NCBI GenBank assembly: GCA_947000775.1
Contig: CAMQGK010000638.1
Coordinates: 28,531,001 to 28,595,000 of the forward strand
Length of the DNA stretch: 64,000 nt
From: Pterois miles
Taxonomy: Eukaryota > Chordata > Actinopteri > Perciformes > Scorpaenidae
Reading direction: 5' to 3'
Both the position numbers and the translations under genes were made by a program. Below, one piece after another: positions 53,290 to 62,737 of the stretch. The first letter of the stretch is position 1. Every line of letters starts with the position of its first letter. Under the pieces are notes generated by a model that saw nothing but the letters and a program-made list of their open reading frames with translations, had not been told where the DNA came from and did no database searches.

Positions 53290-53985
53290 AAAGTGGAATG
53301 AAGAGCATGTTTGATTATAATCATCACTGTCTTCAATCTCAGGTTCAGAAAAGTCTCCAGTCTTGTCATTTGGTTGTAAATGTGGATCTGAGTTCTAGTT
53401 CTGGTCCTCCACAGTCATCTCCATCAGCTTCTGTTTCCGTCTGTTCAGCTGAGCTGCTGGCTGGAGGCTCTGCCTCTCTGTTCTCCTCAGTCTGAGTCTG
53501 ATGGTGCTGAGACGACCAACACATCTGTGTTTGCTCACAAACTCAGCAGCTGAATGGTTTCTCCCCTGTGTAAATTATGTGTCCCTTCATAATTTCATAC
53601 TAAAATAAAAAAAAGAATATACTTTAACACAAACTGAGCAGTTTCAGAGGTTTCTCTCCTATGCGGAGTTTCATGTGTAACTTTAAATATCCTCTCTGTG
53701 TCCAAGAATTTAAAATAAAAGCTTTTCCCATGACTGTGGGAACCCTGGAAGAGTCTCCGGTCTTGTCATCAGTATCAGGTTGTAAATATGTATCTGCATC
53801 TGAGTTCCTGGCTGGTTCTGGTCCTTCACAGTCCTCCCATCAGCTGCAGCTGAATGGTTTCTCCTTTTTATGGGTTCTCGAGTGTTTCTATGAATCACCA
53901 CTCTGTGTAACAGATTTCTTACAGACTGAACAGCTGAAAAGTCTGTCTCCTGTATGAGCTGTTTGGATGGCAGCCAGTACTTATT
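53290..53985 (-). pseudogene. decayed C2H2 finger exon of the fish zinc-finger cluster
   Basis: On the minus strand, fragments of fingers (LFSCSVCKKSVTQSGD followed by a stop) and of the acidic inter-finger linkers (EENREAEPPASSSAEQTETE) occur in changing frames with stops. They resemble the modules of the intact genes at 57571-60714 and 62738-64000. No complete run of fingers remains. It would be the 3' exon for the orphan first exon at 55250-55442. Confidence 0.8.
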
Positions 53986-54542
53986 TGTGGTGACCTCACT
54001 GCTCAGACTGAGCTGTACAGGGAGTGAGTGGTGTTTGGTATGTCAGCCACAGTCCAACAAGATGACAGTAAACAACCAAATAAACACTGATGACTGACCA
54101 GACAGATGAGTAGAGTTTTTTGCTTAGTGCAGTTCACTCAAGGATGACCAAGTAATTGGCTCCAATAGGATGTTTTACAAAGTATCATCGGTGGAACTGA
54201 ACTCCGATAGTGGTCGGTTTGCATGGAGGCTACATACACTAATGACACCACTTTTGTTGAAAAATATGTGTGATCATAATCTAAACAGCTGTTAAAGACA
54301 CCATGAAATGGCACTCATAGCCTACTTCAAGATGTATTTTTGTAGTCCAACAAAGGTCATCGCTCTGCTTCCATCCAGTAACAGCCAATGGGATTGTTCC
54401 ATTGGGTTTTGGATTACTGCAGAAACTAAGCTAATCATTTATGATGCTGACACATTTTGCTCCACAAGATAATCTCCACAAATGCAAACCACTATGAAGA
54501 TTTTTTAAGTAGTGTGAATGCAATTAGCAGAAGTAAAATAAA

Positions 54543-54836
54543 CTAATGGGGGCGGCAGTAGCTCAGTCCGTAAGGACTTGGGTCAGGACGCGGAGGACGC
54601 CGGTTCAAGTCCCCCATGGACCAAGACCAACTGGTTGCAGGAGAGGTGCCAGTTTACCTCTTGGGCACTGCCGAGGTGCCCCTGAGCAAGGCACCAAACC
54701 CCCTACTGCTCTGGGCGCTTGTCAGGAGCAGCCCCCTCACTCTGACATCTCTCCATTGACGCATGTATATGTACTGTGTGAAACTGAATTTCCCCACTGT
54801 GGGACTAATAAAGGAATATCTTCTTCTTCTTCTTCA
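54543..54836 (+). mobile_element. tRNA-derived SINE
   Basis: GGGGGCGGCAGTAGCTCAGT (A box near 54559), GGTTCAAGTCC (B box near 54602), the central GAGCAAGGCACCAAACCCCC, and the tail CTGTGGGACTAATAAAGGAA followed by (TCT)n. It is full length and lies between the pseudo-finger exon and the orphan first exon. Confidence 0.9.
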
Positions 54837-54908
54837 TATTAGGCTAAAAACAAACTACACCACGGTCACATGAGCATGAATATAAAAAATGAAGAGGTTT
54901 GAGGTTAG

Positions 54909-54939
<31 letters not shown>

Positions 54940-55249
54940 GAACGGATATGACGTCACGTTACCCAGAGTACAACAATAAAAGCAGTAACTTCCTTCTACT
55001 TTCACATAGACTCAGATGAAGCAAATGTATCGATTCTACTATTTATTAAAAATCTAGGTTTAGAAGCGGTATAATTTCAACAGAGTCTGAAATCAACTTT
55101 TCGGGGAAGTATTAATTTAGTATTATTTTTTCTCAGCGCACCCTAAGACATCCTGCTAGAACCGATCCTGAACACTGATGAGATGCAGCGAACTAAACAT
55201 AACAGCTGTCAGTCCTGGTAGAAACAGAGAAGAAGTGAAGAGAACCAAC

Positions 55250-55442
55250 CTGCTCTGTGGAGCCGAAGCTGAGGGCTGAAAACAGCGTCCAGTAGTTTCC
55301 GTTGTCGCTCGTTCTCCTCTTTGGATCGAGAAAGTTCCTCCTCGTACTCTGCTATCGTTCTTTCAAACAGCCCAAATATCTCTTCAGCAGCCGCAGTTAG
55401 TCGCTGCTTCACCAACGCTCTCAGCATTTGGACTTTACTCAT
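55250..55442 (-). pseudogene. orphan first coding exon of a fish zinc-finger gene
   Basis: Codes MSKVQMLRALVKQRLTAAAE followed by EIFGLFERTIAEYEEELSRS and ends RLHRA at an intact GT donor (55249). This 64-residue N-terminal module is typical of teleost C2H2 zinc-finger genes of this type. It is almost identical to 60522-60714 (Ser instead of Asn at residue 2). No matching acidic exon (EEVPPEQQEW type) was found downstream; only the decayed finger remnants at 53290-53985 follow. The exon itself is intact, so it may still be transcribed, but the gene looks broken. Confidence 0.7.
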
Positions 55443-55754
55443 TTTCACACGACGACAGAAACTTTTTCTCCACTCAGACTCCGTCAGAAACACTGTTTGC
55501 TCTCCATCAAACAGCCACTCTGACTAGCGCTGTGTTGCTAACCAGCTAGCATGCTAAGCTAACTTCAGTAGCTCTGTAGGCTACCGGGAGATGAGTCAGA
55601 GGTAAAACATTCACAACAAAAGGTGAAGAGCACAAAGTCCATTCAGACAGGTTTATCCGGACATACAGATGCTCTGATGGATCAGGACTGCTGGAGCTCA
55701 CACACACTTTCTCTACACAACAAAGAGACTCTGCTAGCAGACATGTTTCTGCTG

Positions 55755-55813
55755 GACGCCATCTTGATCAGACACTGTGACGTAAACCTCGGTGAAGAAT
55801 ATTACTTCCGGGT
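55755..55813 (-). promoter_or_regulatory. YY1-like and ETS-like promoter motifs, copy 1
   Basis: On the minus strand ACCCGGAAGT (ETS/GABP-like) lies about 40 bp upstream of CAAGATGGCG (YY1-like). Between them copy 1 has TTTACGTCACAG (a CRE-like TGACGT), which copy 2 has lost. The pair is consistent with a TATA-less promoter for the first exon at 55442. Confidence 0.55.
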
Positions 55814-56113
55814 CACAGTGTAATTGCCGAGCTTCAAAATAAAAGTCCGGAAGTGTTATTGACGTTACAGGCTTCCTCAGAAAAAACACGCAGGAAGATA
55901 AATGATTAAAACAGACTTTTTAAAGAATGACATTCATTGAGCTTGAAGGTTAATTTTTGAACTTGGAACAACAACAACAACAAAAAAAAATCTCAACACA
56001 AGGTCCAAACAAGTTGCTGTTTGTGGAGCTTTCAACCACAACCTGGACCGTCCTCAGGGAATCTACTGCTCACATGTCATGGAGATGTTATTAAATGATG
56101 TGTTAAAATGTCA

Positions 56114-57260
56114 TTCATGTTGTGGCACACTACGGAGGGATATCTTTTCAAAAAGTAGAGAACAAGTTTTGGCCTCAGAGTGTAAATCTAATATTTCATG
56201 TTTTTGTTGCTGCCAGATTGGTTTGTCTGAAGGTGAAGTTAATATTCATGTTTTTATTAGACGGTTTAACATTGTACAAGAGCGCCGCTACCTGTGGAGA
56301 TCTGGACATAGAGGGCTCCACATTTCAATTAACATTCATGAATATATAAAAATGAGAAAAGAAGAAGGGGCATGTAAGGGAGGATATCCACTTTTCTATG
56401 TTGTACATATGCTCCAAACAGATCAATATACAGAATATGTAAAGTCTATAAAAGTACATCACATTATCATATCAAATCAGATCAATCTGTCAAAACATCA
56501 GCTCATCACCAGATAAACAAACTACAGCAACCGAGTCAGATAAACAAGTTAACAAAACATGAAATATTCAAATACTCCCATCAGTACTTTTACTTCCTCT
56601 CTAAAGCAACACTTCCTGTTTGCGTGCCCCGCTGTGGGGCCTTACGGTCGGGGCCCATTGGGGGCATGAGCAGCTCGGCTGCATCTCTTCCAGAGATAAG
56701 AAGCCTCGCCTATTTTGACAGTGATGCGACATTACTACAGTTTCAGTGTCTCCATCTGTAGAATACGTCACAGACATAAAAACAGTTCATGTTTATTTTT
56801 AATTCAACATTTCCTGTTTCCATTTCTAAATAATAGCCCTCTTGTGTTTATTTTTGTGGACAGAAAGTCTTCATTTGTTAACACAAGTGTTTTATTCTGA
56901 AATATTTACAGGAAAGTGTTGTGGGAAATGCAATAACTTGCACAGATCCATATATTAATGGAGAGGACTATTACTATTATTTACAAAGCAGCATGTTTCT
57001 AATAAGATAAGATAAGATATTCCTTTATTAGTCCCACAGTGGGGAAATTCACAAACTTAAACTTTTTCACTCAAACAAATCAAAATGACATTTCTACTGA
57101 ATTGAAATGCAGATTGTTTACAAAAATTCACAAAATTCAGGAGAAAATAGCAAAAGAGGAAAGTAAAAGAAAACCATAAATCCTCAGAACAAATATCACA
57201 GCAGAAGCCTCCTTCCCTCATTTTCAAGGTTACTCTGAGCCAACTGCATGGATCAAATTA
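56114..57260. other. intergenic, no supported gene
   Basis: A 145-aa plus-strand frame (56079-56516) starts inside the duplicated segment and shows no known domain. The rest is AT-rich, with a retroposon tail at 57003-57055. Confidence 0.45.
57003..57055 (-). mobile_element. retroposon 3' tail
   Basis: (AAGAT)n followed by ATTCCTTTATTAGTCCCACA and GTGGGGAAATTC, the reverse of the SINE/LINE tail seen elsewhere in this window. Confidence 0.6.
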
Positions 57261-57399
57261 TTAATATACAGCTGAAGACTTGTGAGCCAATAGATAGGAA
57301 CAGAGACCCCCCCCCCCAAAAAAAAAAAACAAAAAAAAACAAACAAACAAACAAACAAAACAGGAGAGGTCCTGACTTCTGCCAGAGAAGCAAAACATG

Positions 57400-57570
57400 T
57401 TGATCATTCTCCATTCAGAGTTTAAGCCTAACTGAGATTCTCTAGCCTCCTTCGAATTATCACCATCATCAGTCTTCTCAACAGAATCTGGTTCTGGATG
57501 TGTATCTGGATCTGAGTTCCTGGCTGTTTCTGGTCCTCCAGTCCTCTCCCTCGCTGCTCTTTCCATCTGT
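57400..57570 (-). pseudogene. out-of-frame inter-finger linker remnant behind the zinc-finger gene
   Basis: Just past the stop at 57571, another frame reads GPETARNSDPDTHPEPDSVE and ESQLGLNSE, the acidic linker that normally leads into a further finger block. No fingers follow; the sequence then becomes a poly-A/AAAC run near 57310-57358. Confidence 0.75.
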
Positions 57571-60500
57571 TCAGCTGAGCTGCTGGCGGGAGGCTCTGAA
57601 AGGTTTCTTTCCTGTATGAGACCTCATATGTGCCTGTAAAGTTCCACTCTGGGTAAAAGATTTCTTACAAACTGAGCAGCTGAACGGTTTCTCTCCTGTA
57701 TGACATCTCATGTGTGTCTTCAGATTTCCACTGTGAATGAAAACTTTATCACAAAGTGAGCAGCAGAACGTTTTCTCCCCTTTATGAAATTGTACATGTC
57801 TCTTCAGATGTGCACTTTGACTGAAAGCTCTGTCACAAACTGAGCAGCTGAATGGTTTCTCTCCTGTGTGGATTCTCATGTGTATCTGTAAATTTCCACT
57901 CTGAGTAAAAGATTTCTTACAAACTGAGCAACTGAAAGGTCTCTCTCCTGTATGAGATCTCATGTGTCTCTTCAGATCTCCCTTGAGGCCAAAGCTTCTC
58001 CCACACTCAGAGCAACTAAATGGTTTCTCACCAGCACTACATCTGGAATCACTGACAGGAACTTTATCATTATTCGGAGAGTTTAAACCTGACTGAGTTT
58101 CTCTGGTCTCCCTCCAATGATCACCGTCAGTCTCAGGTTCAGAAGAGTCTCCAGTCATGTCAACAGAATCTGGTTCTGGATGTGTATCTGGATCTGAGTT
58201 CCTGGCTTGTTCTGGTTCTCCACAGTCCTCTCCATCAGCTTCTGTTTCCATTTGTTTAGTTTGTCGTTGATAAAGCTGTGAGAACTGACGACCAACACAC
58301 TGATGATCTGTGAACCGATAAAGCCGAGTGAATCTTTGGTCACAAACGCTGCAGCTAAATCTTTTCTCTCCTGTATGAGATACCATGTGACTCTTCAGAT
58401 CTGCCTCGCGCAAACATATTTTACCACAAACTGAGCAGCTGAATGGTTTCTCTCCTGTGTGGATTCTCAAGTGTCTCTTCAGATTTCCACTATCAATGAA
58501 AGCTTTACCACAAACTAAGCAGCTGAAAGGTTTCTCTCCTGTATGAGATCTCATGTGTCTCTTTAGATTTCGCCAGAAGCCAAATCTTTTCCCACACTCA
58601 GAGCAGCTACATGGTTTCGCACCAGCACCACATCTGGAATCAGTGACAGGAACTTCATCATTACTCAGAGAATTTAAACCTAACTGAGGTTCTCTGGTCT
58701 CCTTCCAGTCATCACCATCATCAGTCTCAGGTTCAGAAGAGTCTCCAGTCTTGTCATCAGTATCTGGTTCTGGATGTGTTTCCATCTGTTCAGTTAGTCT
58801 TTGATGAAGCTGTGAGGACTGAGGTTTCTCATCATCATCTTCACTCTTCACAGGGACAGGAGTTAATGTGAACTTGGTGATATCAGCCTCCTCCAGTTGA
58901 AGCTGCTCTCCCTCCTGACTGGTCCAGAGTTCCTCCTGTTCCTCTTTAATGTGTGGGGGCTCTGGGTCCTCCTGGTCCAGACTGGAGCTCCACTCCTGCT
59001 GCTCAGGGGGAACCTCTTCTTTAACCACCAACTGCTGCTGGACGTCTGCAGGACAGAAAGAAGTACAGACTCCTTACTGAAAAATCAGATGTAGTTTATT
59101 TGATCATAAATAGAAAAAAGATTAATCAAAATGACCATTAATGAAGTGATGGACTGTTTTCTGAAGGAGTTCAGGAAGTTCAGCTGATGAACGACCAAAA
59201 GGTAAACAAACTACTTCTGCAGGTTCAGATTAAAATAGATTATCTAATACTGGTCTAATTTGTAGTTCAGTAATGTTATCTGATCTCAGTTCTTCTTCTT
59301 GTTTTTCTGAACGCTGATTCTGAACTTCCTGTTAAATTGTGATGCCTGTTTGACGGTTAACTGAAGGGACAATATTTCTATATAAATATAAAATAAAAGT
59401 ATTTAAAGATTCATGGAAATGTTACTGTATTATGAAAACAAAGTGTCTCCATCCAGAACACATCAGACTACATCAGGCCACAGTAGGCCAAATCAGACTA
59501 CATCAGGTCACACAAGGCCACATCAGACCACAGTGGGCCACATCGGATCACATCAGACCACAGTGGGCCACATCACACCATATTAGATCACATCAGACCA
59601 CAGTAGGCCACATCAGACTACATCAGGCCACATTAGAAGGTTGCGGAAAAGCAGCAGGTAAATGCTAATGCTAACGGCAAAAGAAGCTGCCCTTTTAAAT
59701 TCCTGATTAATAACTGCATTCTTAATTCAATTTGTGAATCCTGTTCTTTACATCAATCTGCATTTTCAAATGGATTTTTAAATTCTATTATTTATTTATG
59801 ACTTCATTACTGTATCATCAAATTATGTATTATTGACTGTTTAATGGTATTTTTGTAAATCCGTATTTAATTTGATCTACATAATGGATGGATTGATATT
59901 TAATTGTGTAATATTGTGTGTTGTGATACTGTATTGATTCTCAAAAACATGATCGACGTTTAATTATTATTTACATGCAGAAAGTTGTGCTGCGATGCTG
60001 GATGTTACAGGACTGTGATAAATGCAGATTTTTATTCTGGTTCTTCTTTTATGCCAGTTTTCTGGGAGTAATCATAAAATCACAATACACTGACTCACTT
60101 AGAGTATCGCAATACATTGAATGGTAACACCTATATCACGATACGCATCGTATCCAGATTCTTGCCAATACACAACCCTGTTAAAGTGTCAAATAATGGA
60201 TTACTTTGTAATTTAGTCCATTTATTCACAGATTATCAATTTGTTAACAAATGTATTAATGCTTATTTTCATTGTGGATTTAGTTACGAATCAATTAAAT
60301 GTTATATTACTATCACAGAGTTTAGAAGCAAACTTGGTGACGTTCTCACTACATTTAGTGACTTTTCAGACCCTCTTGGCTTTTCATCCAGAAATGTTTA
60401 AAACTGAATTTGGCTGCTGAACATTTAAACAACATTAATGGAGGTTGAGGAGCGATGCAGCGAACTAAACAGAACAGCTGTCAGTCCTGGTAGAAACAGA

Positions 60501-60714
60501 GAAGAAGTGAAGAGAACCAACCTGCTCTGTGGAGCCGAAGCTGAGGGCTGAAAACAGCGTCCAGTAGTTTCCGTTGTCGCTCGTTCTCCTCTTTGGATCG
60601 AGAAAGTTCCTCCTCGTACTCTGCTATCGTTCTTTCAAACAGCCCAAATATCTCTTCAGCAGCCGCAGTTAGTCGCTGCTTCACCAACGCTCTCAGCATT
60701 TGGACTTTATTCAT
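57571..60714 (-). CDS. fish C2H2 zinc-finger protein (two finger blocks)
   Basis: Two exons: 60714-60522 (64 residues from MNKVQMLRALVKQRL) and 59045-57571, joined at a phase-1 GT-AG pair, giving 555 aa. The first exon is the teleost zinc-finger N-terminal module. Exon 2 begins DVQQQLVVKEEVPPEQQEW and carries an acidic PPHIKEEQEELW segment. Block one has three C2H2 fingers plus a fourth whose last His is replaced (FTDHQC). An acidic linker follows (EPETDGDHWRETRE), then block two with five fingers. The protein ends HTGKKPFRASRQQLS, where a sixth finger start runs out of frame into linker sequence. An upstream in-frame ATG at 60765 would add 17 residues; MNKVQM was chosen by comparison with copy 1. 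Presumed nuclear DNA-binding regulator; target unknown. Confidence 0.88.
59455..59640. repeat. CACATCAGACC/ACAGTGGGCC tandem repeat
   Basis: About 10-bp words (CACATCAGAC, CACAGTGGGC, TACATCAGGC) alternate some 18 times. It lies in the intron of the zinc-finger gene (59046-60521). Confidence 0.88.
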
Positions 60715-61028
60715 TTTCACACGACGACAGAAACTTTTTCTCCACTCAGACTCCGTCAGAAACACTGTTTGCTCTCCATCAAACAGCCACTCTGACTAGC
60801 GCTGTGTTGCTAACCAGCTAGCATGCTAAGCTAACTTCAGTAGCTCTGTAGGCTACCGGGAGATGAGTCAGAGGTAAAACATTCACAACAAAAGGTGAAG
60901 AGCACAAAGTCCATTCAGACAGGTTTATCCGGACATACAGAGGCTCTGATGGATCAGGACTGCTGGAGCTCACACACACTTTCTCTACACAACAAAGAGA
61001 CTCTGCTAGCAGACATGTTTCTGCTGGA

Positions 61029-61079
61029 CGCCATCTTGAACAGTCAAGTAAACCTCAGTGAAGAATACTACTTCCGGGT
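61029..61079 (-). promoter_or_regulatory. YY1-like and ETS-like promoter motifs, copy 2
   Basis: ACCCGGAAGT and CAAGATGGCG in the same order as in copy 1, upstream of the first exon at 60714. The CRE-like TGACGT of copy 1 is missing here. Confidence 0.55.
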
Positions 61080-61271
61080 CACCGTATAGTGGCTGAGCTT
61101 CAAAATAAAAGCCCAGAAGCGTTACTGAAGTTACAGGCTTCCTCAAAGAAAAACACACGCAGGAAGATAAATGATTCAAATAGACTTTTTAAAGAATGAC
61201 ATTCATTGTGCTTCAAGGTTCATTCCTGAACTTTGGAAACAAAATCTTCAAACAAAAACAACAAAACAAAA

Positions 61272-61322
61272 CCTGAATTTCCCTACGGGGATTAATAAAG
61301 GTTCATCTTATCTTATCTTAAA
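61272..61322 (+). mobile_element. retroposon 3' tail inserted in the duplication
   Basis: GAATTTCCCTACGGGGATTA, then ATAAAGGTTC and (ATCTT)n. Absent from the matching place in copy 1, so it inserted after the duplication (or was lost from copy 1). Confidence 0.65.
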
Positions 61323-61449
61323 CATTTCTCAACACAAGGTCCACATAAGTTGCTGTTTGTGGAGCTTTCAGCCACAACCTGGACCGTCCTCAGGGAATCT
61401 ACTGCTCACGTCATGGAGATGTTATTAAATGATGTGTTAAAATGTCATG

Positions 61450-61789
61450 TTGTTTATTTCATTTGGATTTTTTAATATTTCCATCAGTCTAAATTTGTTC
61501 AAAACAACACTCTTCTTGTTGCAGTTGATACTCAGCTATGCTCATTTATATTCAGTACATTTAAGAAAATAAAGCAATGTCACTTCTGCTCTTTATTTAT
61601 TTAGATTTGTTTGTTAAAAATAACAAAAAGAACTGATAACTGTACTGCTAAAGTTTAGGATCGATAAGCCGTATCTGTACAATTAGGTGTACTATTAAAA
61701 TCAAAATGATGTCCATCCCTACACTCAGCGCAGCATAGCTAATTTTTGCCAGTATTAACTATCATACGACGCACTGGGACTACATCATT
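61450..61789. other. intergenic, no gene seen
   Basis: AT-rich single-copy-looking sequence between the duplicated promoter segment and the decayed zinc-finger copy. Confidence 0.5.
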
Positions 61790-62520
61790 ATTCAGAGTTT
61801 AAACCTGACTGAGGTTCTCTGGCCTCCTTCCAATCATCACTGTTTTCAGATCATCTAGATCTGAGTTCTTAGCTGGTTCTGGTCCTCCACAGTCCTCTCC
61901 ATCAGCTTCTGTTTCCAACTGTTCAGTCTGTCTTTGATGAAGCTGTGAGGACTGAGGTTTCTCTTCATCATCTTCACTCTTCACAGGAACAGGAGAGAAT
62001 GTGAACTTGGTGATATCAGCCTCCTCCAGCCCTTGAAGCTGTTCTCCCTCCTGACTGGTCCAGAGCTCCTCCTGTTCCTCTTTAATGTGTGGGGGCTCTG
62101 GGTCCTCCTGGTCCAGACTGGTGCTCCACTCCTGCTGCTCAGGGAGAAACTCTTCTTAAACTGCAGTAACTGAAATACAGAAACAAACGTTTAAAAAAGC
62201 AGTCATACCCACTAGGTGTATAACAGTGTGCATATTCATCTCTGTTTGATACAGGGATAAGTTGACACGTACTGTGCTGCACTGAAAAGAGTTTACTGAG
62301 AATATAGCCTGTATACTAACTTCCACACCAAATGCTACAGCTGTAAAGACTGACAGTTTTACTACAGTTTATACTTACAGTTTTATTTGAAAGCAGTAGT
62401 ATTACAGAGTGTCATGAGCTATTGCTTAAGTAAAGTGAAACAACCTGCTCTGTGTAACCAAAGCTGAGGGTTAAAACAGCGTTCAGTAGTCTCTGTTATC
62501 ACTCGTTCCTCCTCTCCTGC
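61790..62520 (-). pseudogene. decayed zinc-finger gene copy without fingers
   Basis: A remnant of the first exon's end (about 62520-62450) reads like LLNAVFNPQLW with changes. The acidic exon follows at 62165-61790: EEFLPEQQEWSTSLDQEDP, PPHIKEEQEELWTSQEGEQ and KSEDDEEKPQSSQLHQRQTE. A TAA replaces an AAA codon just before this, and a frameshift occurs near DLDDLKT; GLNSE then appears in another frame. No fingers follow. Confidence 0.85.
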
Positions 62521-62737
62521 CAGCGAGCAGCAGGGTGTCCAGGCTGTTGCTGGAGTGGGTATTGTTTTTTAATAACTTGTGGCCCTGCGCAGGCACCTCA
62601 CCTCATAAATTACACTAATGTTCATTGGATGGGTAACCGCAGAAAATTTCATCTGAACCAGCAGATTTACTGCTGTTGCTATCAAAAACAGAAGAATTCT
62701 GCTGCGTGACAGCCTGGTGAATCTTTTGTTTAAAACG

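Larger units (their letters stand above)
55183..56113. repeat. segmental duplication, copy 1
   Basis: Nearly identical to 60455-61449 over about 930 bp, covering the first coding exon, the promoter and ~550 bp of upstream sequence. The left edge is near GATGCAGCGAACTAAAC and the right edge near TTAAAATGTCAT. Confidence 0.93.
60455..61449. repeat. segmental duplication, copy 2
   Basis: The partner of 55183-56113, offset 5272 bp at the first exon. It is about 65 bp longer, mainly because a retroposon tail is inserted at 61272-61322 and the promoter differs by a small deletion. Confidence 0.93.

Noticed and set aside
54543..54620. tRNA gene with A and B boxes
   Set aside because: It is the head of a SINE with the central block and tail typical of retroposons, repeated elsewhere in the window; no intact cloverleaf.
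56079..56516. 145-aa plus-strand frame
   Set aside because: It starts inside a duplicated non-coding segment, and the other copy (61.4 kb) does not keep the frame.
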